A stretch of DNA of 64,000 nucleotides from Lathyrus oleraceus (GCF_024323335.1 NC_066585.1:180128294-180192293), one strand, 5' to 3'. Positions 12,050 to 22,711 are shown, numbered from the stretch's first letter. Notes: a model not told the origin generated them from the letters alone. Numbers and translations are program-made.

Positions 12050-12150
12050 TTCGCTAGGCGAGCTGGTAGCGAACGTGTAGCGAACGTTCGCTAGGCGAGC
12101 GTGTAGCGAACGTTCGCTAGGCGAGCGTGTAGCGAACGCGTAGCGAACAG
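12050..12150. repeat. Palindromic tandem repeat inside the LTR
   Basis: Repeats of a roughly 26-bp unit built from gtgtagcgaacgttcgctag and gcgagc occur head to tail. The unit is itself near-palindromic (CGAACGTTCG). A related cluster 'cgcctagcgaggg...gctcgcttagcg' lies at 11628-11670. The same structures are in the other LTR (19985-20090, one unit altered to gtttgc). Confidence 0.85.
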
Positions 12151-12869
12151 GCCAGTTTTGGGCCATTTTCTGGATTGGGCCATTCGTGAGCTGGGCCTCC
12201 GTTCCTTTGAGATCAGTGTCATAAAAATGAGTCGGAGTGCCCTGAAAATGTCTTGAAATAGTAATGGGCAAATTTTGGGGTATGACAGCTGCCCCTGTTC
12301 AATATTCTTGAACCGAGAGAGTAGAATGGTATGTGCATCATTCGTGGTCTGGAGATGGAAGATTATTGAACACTAAAATGCCCAAAAATTTGCGCTTGTC
12401 AATCAGGAGCTAGTCTTGATGGAGATGGGCTTAAATATGCCATCCAGGGAATTTGATGATGAGAACTTCAGGGTGCGTCGTTCATTAGACGATATTTAAA
12501 GACATGGATGTCGTACCGAGTCAGAATGTGTTATACGCTGCTGGGGATAAGGGATCAGAATGGGTCATACACTAGATCGCCTCTGAATACCAGAGTGAGT
12601 TGTTCATTGGGCGGATGACTTCGCTGAGGATGAAAAATCAGAATGGATCGTACGCTAGATCGTCTCTGAGTTGCAGAACGACACCTCCATTAAGCGGGTG
12701 ATTTCATCGGGGATAGAAGATCAGACCGGATCGTATGCTAGATCGTATCTGAGTTGAAGATCCAAATGGGTCTTATGCTAGACCGTATTGGAGTCGCAGG
12801 ATGAGTCGTCCGGTAGTCGTACGCTAGACTACACTTCAGAAATATATCGTACACTAGGTAGCATCTGAG

Positions 12870-13780
12870 CAGATGAAGGTCTAACTGGGTCGTACATCAA
12901 ACCGTATCTGAGCAGAATGAGCCGTCCATTAGGCTGAATCTGCTTATAAAAGGGGTAGTCGTACACTAGACTACACTTCAGAGCGGTACCTGTCACTAGG
13001 TAGCATCTGAGGAGATGAAGGTCTAACTGGATCGTACATTAAACCGCATCTGAGCAGAATGAGCCGTCCATTAGGCTGAATCTGCTTATAAAGGGGGTAG
13101 TCGTACACTAGACTACACTTCAGAGCTGTACCTGTCACTAGGTAGCATCTGAGCAGATGAAGGTCTAACTTGGTCGTACATTAAACCGTATCTGAGCAGC
13201 ATCTGGTCTAACTTGGTCGTACATTAGACGGTATTTGAGCGGCATCTGGTCTAACTTGGTCGTACATTAGACTGTATTTGAGCCGTTGAAGGTCTAACTT
13301 GGTCGTACATTAGACGGTATTTGAGCAGCATCTGGTCTAACTTGGTCGTACATTAGACTGTATTTGAGCCGCATCTGGTCTAACTTGGTCGTACATTAGA
13401 CTGTATTTGCAGAATCTGACTTGAAGGTCTAACTTGGTCGTACATTAGACTGTCACTGAGAAGAATCTGAGGGCTTGAAGGTCTAACTTGGTCGTACATT
13501 AGACTGTCACTGAGTAGAATTTGAAGACTTGAAGGTCTAACTTGGTCGTACATTAGACTGTGTTTGCAGAATCTGACTTGAAGGTCTAACTTGGTCGTAC
13601 ATTAGACTGTATTTGAGCAGAATCTGACTTGAAGGTCTAACTCGGTCGTACATTAGACTGTCACTGAGCAGAATCTGAGGGCTTGAAGGTCTAACTTGGT
13701 CGTACATTAGACTGTCACTGAGTAGAATTTGAAGACTTGAAGGTCTAACTTGGTCGTACATTAGACTGTGTTTGAGTTAT
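12870..13780. repeat. Tandem array, unit about 45-55 bp, roughly 15 copies
   Basis: The recurring core is ggtctaacttggtcgtacat followed by tagactgtatttgagcag with variants (tcactgag, catctg). Two longer higher-order units sit at 12890-13160. Degenerate relatives ('gtcgtacgctagactgcac', 'atcgtacgctagatcgtatctgag') extend the zone to 12480-14200. All lie in the 3' untranslated region of the Ogre-like element. Confidence 0.9.
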
Positions 13781-14309
13781 GGAAGGTCAGAATGGATCGT
13801 ACGCTAGATCGTATCTGAGTTGAAGGAGTCATATGTTGAGATGAATCAGGATGGACCGTATGCTAGGCAGTACCTGAGAAGTGAAGGTCCAACTGGGTCG
13901 TACATTAGACCGTGTTGGGAGTAGTTGAAGATCAGAATGGATCGTCCGTTAGATCGTATCTGAGTGGAAGGAGTTATATGTTGGGCTGAATCAGAATGAC
14001 CCGTACGCTAGGCTATATCTGATAGTATTTGTGTACGCTGTATTTGCGATAAATGTCTGGGATGTACTTATAGATGCCACCGTTAGGAAGATGTCAGAAT
14101 GAATGTTGAAACGGAGTATATCTGAAAGATGTATCTGAAGAAGAAAGTAGTCGTACGCTAGACTGCACCTCGAAATATACCGTACGCTAGGCAGTATCTG
14201 AGGGATATAGTTAAATCTTGAATGTAATTGATAAAGATGTCCGTCTGAATGGACCTTTGTTTTGACTGTGTCAGGAGGATGATTAACCTGAAAAATAAAG
14301 TTAGCTTCA

Positions 14310-14570
14310 TGCCATGTCATGATGCATGAGATGCAAATGTTGTATGTATGCGGGTGCTGTGAAATGATGTAATGAGTGAATTATGCGTCTGGAATAAATG
14401 AGAGCATTGTATGATGTAATGCATATGATGCGGAATGAAAATTGTATGTAGGTATGTGATGTGAAATGATGTAATGAATGCACTATGCGTCTGAAATAAA
14501 TGCGAACATTATATGCATGTATGTGCTGTGAAATGATGTAATGAATGCACTATGTGTCTGAAACGTTCTT
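14310..14570. repeat. Second short tandem array, unit about 70-90 bp
   Basis: Three imperfect copies of a unit containing 'gtgaaatgatgtaatgaatg' and 'cactatgcgtctgaaataaa', rich in atg/gatg words. Confidence 0.75.
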
Positions 14571-15427
14571 CCAGGGGACTATACTGGGGAATAAATCTCA
14601 GTCTTCTGGTCGGAGATGTTTGTATTGATGACTCTTTCTTAGCTGAGGATACTTGATTTCTGTCTGATGGTGGAAATATCCAACAGAGCCTGGCTGGGGG
14701 TGGAAGAGATGACCCATTTGTCTAGTAATGCCAATTTCTTCTGGGGGAATAACTGGCGTTGCCGGGGAATCAAATTAGCAACGGATTCATTGGGAAGCAT
14801 GGTTAGACCTTCTCCTCGATCCTGAAGTCGTGTAGTAATTGCTATTACCATTCTAGGCATGCATTTTTGGTAAACATTGATCGTATTCAAATGCATAAAT
14901 CAATTCAAGTTAAATCAATGGACGTTTACGCAAACAAAACAGAGAAAGTAAGACAAAAGCATCTTTTTGGAAATGAAATTGTATTGATTTTGAAAGAGGG
15001 CCCATGAACAGGCAAATCGTGTACAAGGAGACAGAAATCCTAGTAAGAGGAAATTGCCGAGAAAACAAAGAAAAAGCTATACAGGAAAAGTCCTATTGAT
15101 TTTAAATCCACTACTGTCATTATGTCTTCAAGCATCTCATCTCCTGTTGTCGGATAGAAGTGATTGGCTTGTTCGGTCCCTTGAAACTTGGGTGAAGCTG
15201 ACAGAGAACGGGACATAGTCATACGCTTTAATCCCTAATTTTTGCCTGGACCGCCTTTTCAGGTTTTCAGTCCACCAGGATACCCTTTTTTGCCCAAGCC
15301 GCCTTTTCAGGTTTTCGACTTGCCGGGTGTACGTCTTTATATGTTTATCCCTAATTTTGCCCGAACCCTTTTGGTTCGCCGGGATGCCCTTACTTTTGCC
15401 TAGGTACGTCGACCTAGCGGGTCTCTC

Positions 15428-16105
15428 TTATGCGTAGTATTTTTTAACTATGTCAGCGTTCACAGGATGCGGGAAGTCTTCGCCATCCATTGTAGCAAGT
15501 ATCATGGCTCCACCAGAGACTATCTTTTTAACCATAAATGGCCCTTCGTATGTGGGAGTCCGTTTACCTCTGGGATCATCTTGTGGTAGAATGATACACT
15601 TTATTACCAAGTCGCCAATTCGATACACCTGTCTCTTGACTCTTTTGTTAAATGCCTGGGTCATGCGTTTCTGATATATCTGCCTATGACAAACAGCCGC
15701 GAGTCTCTTCAATCAAACTTATCTGATCGAGTCGAGTTTGAATCCGTTCATCTTCATCTAAGCCCGCCTCTTTCATGATTCCTAGAGAGGGAATCTGAAC
15801 TTCCACTGGTAAGATGGCTTCCATTCTATAGACTAAAGAGAACGGAGTTGCCCCTGTCGAAGTGCACACTGAAGTGCGATAACCGTGGAGAGCGAATGGT
15901 AACATCTCATGCCAGTCTTTGTACGTTACTGTCATCTTTTGTATGATCTTCTTGATACTCTTATTAGCAGCCTCCACGGTGTCATTCATCTTTGGCCGGT
16001 ACGGAGAAGAGTTATGGTGTTTTATTTTGAACTGCGTACAAAGTTCGGTAATCATCTTGTTGTTCAAATCAGTACCATTGTCAGTGATAACTCTTTCAGG
16101 AGACA
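15428..16105 (-). pseudogene. Ogre-like integrase, C-terminal part, frameshifted
   Basis: Minus-strand translation begins at a junction reading PERVITDNGTDLNN (second catalytic Asp in TDNGT). It continues with FKIKHHNSSPYRPKMNDTVE (third catalytic residue, the E of the NDTVE segment) and FALHGYRTSVCTSTGATPFSL. The frame changes near 15700 (LIEETRGCLS in one frame, KRLAAVCHRQIYQKRM in the next). It ends with the C-terminal domain (YRIGDLVIKCIILP...YEGPFMVKKIVSGGAMIL) at a TAA. The N-terminal HHCC zinc finger and the first catalytic Asp are missing. Integrase would insert the cDNA; this copy cannot. A one-base indel explains the frame change; the 5' boundary is a deletion junction rather than decay. 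Confidence 0.88.
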
Positions 16106-16790
16106 GCAGGTTTCTCGAATGTATATTTGATAAGATCCATCTTAGAAATCAATAAAGTGGTATGATTCAACATATACTGTCTTAGTCGGCGAGCAGCCCA
16201 AGCCAAAGCGCAGCAAGCTTTCTCGAGCTGTGAGTATCTTGTTTCACAGTCGGTACCTTTTGCTAAGGCTGTATATGGCATGCTCTTTTCGACCAGACTC
16301 GTCATGTTGCCCCAACACACACCTCATTGAATTTTCTAACACGGTCAAATACATGATGAGAGGTCTTTCTTCAACTGGTGGTATCAGAATTGGAGGTTCT
16401 CGGAGATACTTCTTGATTTTGTCAAAAGCTTCTTGGCATTCATCATTCCATACCATCCCTTGATTTTTTCTCAGTAATTTGAAGATGGGTTTGCAGATAG
16501 CAGTCAAGTGTGGAGTGAATCGGGCAATGTAATTCGAGTGCCCCAAGAAACCTCTGACTTCTTTCTTGTTTATTTCAGTACCCAGATTTACAATTTCAAT
16601 TGATTCCTCATGCGGCTGTATAGTCTTTTCTTCTTGCAGTAGTCGGGCAAGTTCTCCAGGGACTTCACAATCTTCCTCGCTTCCATCCTCGGCTTGGTAG
16701 ATCGGATTTTCAAAGTCATAATGAACAGTAGCAGAGTCATTACCAACAGGATCCAGAGTGGATATGGATCGGCAAATTGTTACGTGAGTG
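16096..16790 (-). pseudogene. Ogre-like pol: pre-RT linker fused to RT thumb and partial RNase H
   Basis: From about 16790 downward the minus strand reads a pro-RT linker (TLDPVGNDSATVHYDFENP..., EIVNLGTEINKKEV). It runs in frame straight into the end of the reverse transcriptase (RGFLGHSNYIARF, PIFKLLRKNQGMVWNDECQ) and the start of RNase H (CVLGQHDESGRKEHAIY). The RT palm with its YxDD motif is therefore absent: an in-frame deletion joins NKKEV to RGFLG. A one-base deletion near 16262 shifts the frame before TDCETRYSQLEKACCALAW. RNase H then stops at FEKPAV (about 16103), where a second deletion joins integrase. The protein would lack polymerase activity. Confidence 0.88.
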
Positions 16791-16975
16791 TGCGCAAGAA
16801 AACATAACTTGTTTGAAAAATGACAGGAAAGATAAAGAGCGCAATATTTGAATGCAAAAAGTCCATTGATTTATTGAATATGAATATGCTTATGAAAATG
16901 ACAAACCCTTAAAATTAGCTATTATGCCCCGGGTATAGACACAATGCTTTTGAAATACTAAAATATCAATAACAA

Positions 16976-17545
16976 TTACTCCCGACTAAAGGAAATCGGG
17001 ATAGTGTCTTCTGCTTTCCAATTATCGAGTTTGTCACCAATGGTTGGGTAGACCCAGCTATCCAGGTCGCAATCGCTGTCAGCATCCTCTATAGCATTAA
17101 GAGTTTTGTCATGATTAGGCAGAGGAGCAGTGATGACCTTAGGAGTCTCAGGCGGATCCAATTCAAATTCTCCGGCGTCGATCATATCCTGAATTTTATT
17201 CTTCAACGACCAACAATCGTTCGTATTATGCCCGGGACTATCGGAGTGATATGCACACCTGGCGTCGGGATTATAACTAGGAGAAGTAGTGTTGGGTTTT
17301 GCAGGAGGATCTCTGAGGGTAATCAAATTTGCCTTTAGCATACCCTGCAGTGCCTGTGTTAAAGTCATATTGATCTTCGTAAACTGCCTTCTTCCCGGGT
17401 TAATGTGCCTCACAGATTTCTTGTCTTTTTTCTTCTCGAGCAAGAGAGCCTTCAGTTCTTCCTGCCCCCTGGATAAGTTCAAGATCATCTCCTGGAGTTG
17501 AGCATTCTGAGCATGGAGATCTTTGACAGTCTGTTCGAGGTCCAT
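16976..17545 (-). pseudogene. Ogre-like gag remnant, 189 aa
   Basis: ATG at 17545 starts MDLEQTVKDLHAQNAQLQEM, a coiled-coil N-terminus. A sharp change follows after KKKDKKSVRHINPGRR, where most of gag seems deleted. Then comes the conserved Tat/Ogre segment INMTLTQALQGMLKANLITL, PNTTSPSYNPDARCAYHSDS and the Cys-His motif CAYHSDSPGHNTNDCW. It ends at SFSRE with a stop. Gag packages the RNA. At 189 aa it is far shorter than full Ogre gag. It is uninterrupted, so it might still be translated. Confidence 0.82.
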
Positions 17546-17677
17546 TTTTCTGCTTGCATGAAAACCGTGAGAACATTGATCCCTTCAGAACACCTGTTAT
17601 GCAATGTTATGCTATGCAATGTATGAAATGTTTTCAAGGACTTTTGGAATTTAACTTTGCATAAACTACCAAAAAAG

Positions 17678-17715
<38 letters not shown>

Positions 17716-18384
17716 ATAGAGCAAAGTTAAATCCCTAAATCCTCGAAATGGTTAGTTCAATGCCATGATGTTATGATGATGTTATGATGTTATGATGTTA
17801 AGTAAATAACAAGCACAAGCAAGTCACACAACCATCATTCCTAAGTTTTAAGGCTTGCATGAGTTCCATAGGTAAGTACCCTCCCCACTGAAGTTTGGTT
17901 GGTTCAACCTGTCCTAGAATAGTAACCGGGTTCTAGAAGGATCTCAGATCATCGACCTTTCTTTAAGTCCACTTCAGTGAAACGCCAAGTGGTTGACCAA
18001 AGCTTCCCTAAAGTCCAATCTCAAAGAGTGTAGTATCGAGTCTCAACCAACCCCAGTCGGAACCGAAGTCAGTTATCTCACTACTTTCTAATGGCTAGGA
18101 TGAGTCAATTAGGGTTCTAAAGGTCTGGTTAATGCTTTGATGACACCACGCGAATGCCAAATTTTTCCTCAAGTAAACATGAGGAACATCAGGACATCCA
18201 AAGTGTCACATTAACCGTAGCCATCATTTTAACCATTCCAGTATACGCCGGATAGTCGCGATGATCTATTGCTACTTACCTAAGGCACACTAGATCCGGG
18301 TGTAGGATCTTTCACTCAACAATACCCTTAAAAGAAGGAACAGTTTAAAACATAAATGATTTTTAAGGTGACCTCTCTTTGTAA
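17546..18384 (-). other. Ogre-like 5' leader, with a poly(T) run at 17680-17711
   Basis: No credible gene between the primer site and gag. The plus strand has an uninterrupted run of about 31 T (A on the sense strand) and a short (atgttatg)n stretch at 17765-17800. Full-length Ogre elements usually carry an extra ORF1 in this region; I see none here, so it appears deleted. Confidence 0.6.
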
Positions 18385-18403
18385 GTCCCCAGCAGAGTCG
18401 CCA
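18385..18403 (-). promoter_or_regulatory. tRNA primer binding site
   Basis: The minus strand reads TGGCGACTCTGCTGGGGAC four bases inside the LTR at 18408. The TGG start marks a plant LTR-element primer site. From memory this pattern is the tRNA-Arg type of Ogre elements; the tRNA assignment is not checked. Confidence 0.8.
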
Positions 18404-18407
18404 GTTC

Positions 18408-20224
18408 TGTCATACGGTGAACTGACTTTTTGTGTTTTTTTAATCGCAATGTCGCGGTTAGCAAGAGTCGCCACCGACTTTTCTTTTATCCAATAAGGAA
18501 AGGTGGAAAAGAACAGGAAAGACCTTAATTTAGATTCTTAGGTTCGGGAGGTACATTATACAAAGGGAAGGTGTTAGCACCCTTTGTATCCATGGTTATC
18601 CATGGGCTCTTAATTGCTCAATCATTTATGTTTTGCTAGTTTGAAAAAGGTGGTTGAGAAATGTGTAGGAAATGTTTTGAAAAGGAGAATTTAACTTTGT
18701 AATGATTCTTGCATGAATGTATACAAAGTGGTTATCTCATTTAGTTTTGAAAATAGTTTAGAAAAATAGTTTGGAAATGTGTGAGGTGTGAAAAGTATTT
18801 TAGGTTATGAATGAGCAATTAAGGGTTATACCTGTCCGAGGTCTTTCCGGGCATTTCCTATCCTTATGGGGGTAAAACTGTCCTTACTATTGAGAGGTAA
18901 GTAGTTTTATCCTTTGGATGTAAAGGGACATCGTAGGGTCATCGATTGGTCATCGAAGGCAACAGTTGTGAGGATACCTTAGCATTCGAAGGGACTATCA
19001 TCATTTAACCGTAGGCTACACCGAAGGGACATCGAGGGACAAAATCGTATTTTTGAAGACAACATCCGAGGGACTATGATTTATTTTATGATGATTTAAT
19101 CGAAGGGTCTTTGCTAAGGGTATCCCCATATTCGCGGGACATGACCATAATACCGTAATCGTAGGGTAACAAAGAGAGGTCCAAGATCACATGTTTAAAG
19201 GTCGTATTTTAAAGTCAATTAGGTGATTAGGATGAATCTCCACATTAAAATCAATACATTAAAATTAATACATTAAAATTAATACATTAAAATTAATTAA
19301 GCAATTTAGGGTGGATCTTCATAAGGGTATCCCACAAATAAAGTGGAAGGCCTAAACAACACTCTTTTCCTGGGATATGTGAACCTTTACAAAATTCAGC
19401 AAACGGGTTAGAATACCAATCAGGGTGCAATCGAGGATTACACCGCAAAAGAAAACACAGCAGCATGAATGTCAGGCAAAACAGTGCATAATTAACATAG
19501 AATAGATCAGGTTACGCATAGGACATAACAAATATCAACGGCTGTCCCGTTCGCCTCTGCCTCGCCTAGCGAGGGTACATGCTCGCTTAGCGATGTGCTA
19601 GCGAGCGGCCACGGGTTTGGAGTTTGACAGCAGCACGACCTCCGAAAACCTGAACTTTTATGGCATTTGATTACGATTAAAAGCATAAAACAATAGTGAT
19701 GCGCAAACCTGCTTGCAACTAAGCTGCTATGTTGAAGAGACTGATCGCTTTTGGTATCGGATGGAGTTGGGCGGCGGTAGCTTCGGAGCGGAGGAGCGGC
19801 CTTCAGGGTTTCTTCACTCGGAACTCTCTAAAGTAGCCTCCAGGGTTTTTGTGCCAGGGTTTTCGTTCGTCTTCTTCTGTTTTTCGTCCTCCCCTTTTCA
19901 TTACTGAAGTGCTGGTATTTATAATGCTCTTTTTTGTGACCTAATGGGCTCAGAATGAAGCCCGAAATTTTCTGTTGTCTGTCAGCTTCGCTAGGCGAGC
20001 TGGTAGCGAACGTGTAGCGAACGTTCGCTAGGCGAGCGTGTAGCGAACGTTTGCTAGGCGAGCGTGTAGCGAACGCGTAGCGAACAGGCCAGTTTTGGGC
20101 CATTTTCTGGATTGGGCCATTCGTGAGCTGGGCCTCCGTTCCTTTGAGATCAGTGTCATAAAAATGAGTCGGAGTGCCCTGAAAATGTCTTGAAATATTA
20201 ATGGGCAAATTTTGGGGTATGACA
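18408..20224 (-). repeat. LTR (5' LTR in element orientation), 1817 bp
   Basis: Near-identical to 10485-12287, with one additional 14-bp unit in the acattaaaattaat run at about 19255-19300. The first bases on the minus strand are TGTCATACCCCAAAATTTGC. A matching TATA motif is at 19914-19927. Confidence 0.95.
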
Positions 20225-20780
20225 ACGCGTAAGTGAAATTCCCCTAAATATTCGTGTGTATTTGTATATTTAATTATGTCTGTCAGATTGATCTCAATAT
20301 ACGTTTTTATTTTGTTAGGGCAATACTAAAATTTAGATCGAAAAAGAATTATCGTAATAGGAAGGACATTACCTGGGTCAGAGTTCAGGTATATATTAAG
20401 TATCTTATTTTTGCTTATAATAGTGTTTGTTTTTTTGCTTATAATAGTGTTTGTAAGAAATTAACTATATATATATTGTTTGTTTTTCTGTGTAGTGTCC
20501 TCAGCAAAACAATTCGGTCGATTGCGGATTTTTTGTATTGAGATTTATGAGAGATATCATTGCGTTGAATCGTATAGACATCCCAAAAATGGTATGGAAT
20601 AATAACTTAGGGTTTATTTTAATATTATCGGATATTTCATCTAATTTGTTACTAAATCATGAATATGTTTTATTCTCTTAATTGTAGTACTTTGAGGAAT
20701 ACAAATCTTACTCAAGAGCTCATTTGGATGAAATGAAGGATGAATTGTGTCAATTCATTGTTGATCAAAGAATCATATAG
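20225..20780 (+). pseudogene. CACTA accessory protein, exons 11-13: Ulp1 protease catalytic end
   Basis: The right ACGCG duplication copy (20225-20229) runs directly into TAAGTG, the original donor of exon 10. Exon 11 is 20319-20388 (ILKFRSKKNYRNRKDITWV), exon 12 is 20496-20591 and exon 13 is 20688-20780, ending TAG. Exon 12 reads CPQQNNSVDCGFFVLRFMRD, which supplies the catalytic Cys and the preceding Gln typical of C48/Ulp1 peptidases. Joined to exons 1-10 the frame is open for 722 codons by hand count, so all four catalytic positions (His, Asp, Gln, Cys) are retained. The final residues form an acidic/charged helix. Only the insertion separates this part from the start of the gene. Confidence 0.85.
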
Positions 20781-21107
20781 CTAGGTTGTATATTGTTGTA
20801 CATATATGTATGGAATGTTGTTGTTGTATGCTGTTGTTGTATATATGTTGTATATTGTTGTTGTACTTTTACTAAATCATGAATATGTTGTTGTATATTG
20901 TTGATCAAAGAATCATATATTAATGTTGTATATATGGAGGATTAATGTTGTATATAAATGGATTCATGTTGTATATATCAATGGATTAATGGTGTATAAC
21001 ATTGGATTAAAGGATGAAATCAATATGAATTTTACACTTTTGCAGCATGCGAACAGGTTCCCAATTAAATATCCACTGTTTTTCAAACAAATTGTTTTAA
21101 AATAACT
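20781..21107. other. 3' flank of the CACTA gene, degenerate ttgttgtatat repeats
   Basis: AT-rich with repeated 'ttgttgtatatatgttgtat' words and a partial repeat of 'actaaatcatgaatatgtt' also found at 20651. No gene. Confidence 0.6.
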
Positions 21108-21445
21108 AACACTTTAGAGGGCGCTTTCTGTAGGAAGCACCCTCTAAACACTTTATATTGACAACTTTAGAGGGCGCTTTGTCCAGAAAGCGCCCTCTAA
21201 ACACTTTACATTGACAACTTTAGAGGGCGCTTTGTCCAGAAAGCGCCCTCTAAGGTGGCCCTTTATGGACCACTCCAGAGGGCGCTTTTTTCTGAAAGCG
21301 CACTATAATGTGGCCCTTAAAGGGCCACTTTAGACAGCGCTTTCTCCAGGAAAACAAAGCGCTGTCTTTACCTATGTCAGCGTCACTTTAGAGGGCGCTT
21401 AAAAGCGCTGTTATAGGCCAAAATAAGCGCCCTCTTTTCCCTTAT
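21108..21445. repeat. CACTA right subterminal repeats
   Basis: Tandem copies of a roughly 55-bp unit 'actttagagggcgctttgtc' + 'cagaaagcgccctctaaaca', plus inverted single motifs, mirror the left subterminal zone. Confidence 0.88.
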
Positions 21446-21456
21446 TTGGCGTAGTG

Positions 21457-21897
<441 letters not shown>

Positions 21898-21909
21898 TTA
21901 ATTGAAATA

Positions 21910-22060
21910 CACTGACAGTGTAAAAAGATTTTACACCGTCAGTTAATCCTATACGTTTGATATTGAAATAAGTTTGACTTTTATTTTAAAAACCTATAAA
22001 GTAATACAAACGGGTGATGGTGATGAATCGACAGTGTAAATCTTTTTACATTGACAGTGC
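21910..22060. mobile_element. Short MITE with inverted termini
   Basis: Left CACTGACAGTGTAAAAAGAT and right tctttttacattgacagtg are inverted copies. The left terminus itself folds (gtgtaaaaagattttacac). The superfamily is not assigned because no clear duplication is visible. Confidence 0.7.
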
Positions 22061-22069
22061 ATAGTAATT

Positions 22070-22270
<201 letters not shown>

Positions 22271-22638
22271 TTAATAAAATTTATAAAAAATGTTTGAATC
22301 AATAGTAAAATTGTCCCGTATATAAAATATTTAAATCAATACTAAAGTTATTCCCGTATATAAATATTTGAATTATATTTTTTATTTACTAAAAGTAACA
22401 TTTCTAATTAATGGATGTCTTTTTCAATTAAACTACTTATCAATTATAATAATTCAATATATTTGACAAGAGTTTAATAGTTACTCATATTCTATTTTCT
22501 CATTTGAAAAATTGAAATATATTTTATGGTATTTTTGTGGTAGACACTGTAATTTCAATTTTTCATTTCTTTAGACACCAATTTTTTTTGTCTAGTTAAA
22601 GATAATTTACTTTTTGTATAATATAACATTTACTTTTG

Positions 22639-22643
<5 letters not shown>

Positions 22644-22711
<68 letters not shown>
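22644..22711. repeat. (TA)n microsatellite
   Basis: About 66 bp of perfect TA. Confidence 0.97.

Larger units (their letters stand above)
10485..12287 (-). repeat. LTR (3' LTR in element orientation), 1803 bp
   Basis: Begins TGTCATACGG and ends GGGGTATGACA. It differs from the other LTR by about six substitutions and one missing 14-bp unit (acattaaaattaat near 11330). The sequence just beyond it (12288: gctgcccctgttc) is, on the minus strand, a GAACAGGGGCAGC polypurine tract. Confidence 0.95.
12288..15427 (-). other. Ogre-like 3' untranslated region
   Basis: Downstream (minus strand) of the integrase stop at 15428 and up to the polypurine tract there is about 3.1 kb without a credible gene. 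It begins with repeated motifs built on 'gccttttcaggttttc' (15250-15370), then has two tandem arrays described separately. Long repeat-rich 3' regions are a known property of Ogre elements. Confidence 0.75.
10485..20224 (-). mobile_element. Ogre-like (Tat clade) Ty3/gypsy retrotransposon, internally deleted, very young
   Basis: Two LTRs (10485-12287 and 18408-20224) bracket about 6.1 kb and the whole is flanked by the 5-bp duplication ACGCG. All coding remnants read on the minus strand: gag at 17545-16976, RT/RNase H remnants at 16790-16096, integrase at 16105-15428. The right-hand LTR is therefore the 5' LTR. The primer site, the polypurine tract next to 12287, the TGTCATACCCCAAAA LTR start and the repeat-filled 3' untranslated region fit Ogre elements of legumes. 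The pol gene has lost the reverse transcriptase core and the RNase H/integrase junction, so it must have been moved by proteins from another copy. Confidence 0.92.
6425..21456 (+). mobile_element. CACTA (En/Spm) transposon, about 15 kb including a nested retrotransposon
   Basis: The left end is CACTACGTCAAA (6425) and the right end reads ...TTTGGCGTAGTG (21456), so the inverted termini are CACTACGYCAAA. The trinucleotide CTC flanks both ends (6422-6424 and 21457-21459), the 3-bp duplication expected of CACTA elements. Both subterminal zones consist of repeated GAGGGCGCTTT words in both orientations. Inside lies a plus-strand multi-exon gene for a Transposase_24/Ulp1 protein (7767-20780 with an insertion). 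I could not find the TnpD/TNP2-type DDE transposase, so the element carries the accessory gene only and would need the transposase in trans. Without the nested Ogre element it is about 5.3 kb. Confidence 0.92.

Noticed and set aside
11776..12271. Open frames on both strands within the LTR (repeated at 19713-20208)
   Set aside because: They coincide with the LTR sequence in both copies and are mirrored shadows of the palindromic repeat; no domain or codon pattern.
12870..13780. Regularly spaced repeats resembling a CRISPR array
   Set aside because: Units are contiguous tandem repeats without unique spacers, inside a plant LTR retrotransposon.
14754..14775. 'tggcgttgccgggga' resembling a gypsy primer site
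   Set aside because: Lies in the 3' untranslated region far from any LTR edge; the real primer site is at 18385-18403.
17680..17711. Poly(T) as a processed-pseudogene or LINE tail
   Set aside because: It is inside the leader of the LTR element with no LINE or cDNA sequence next to it.
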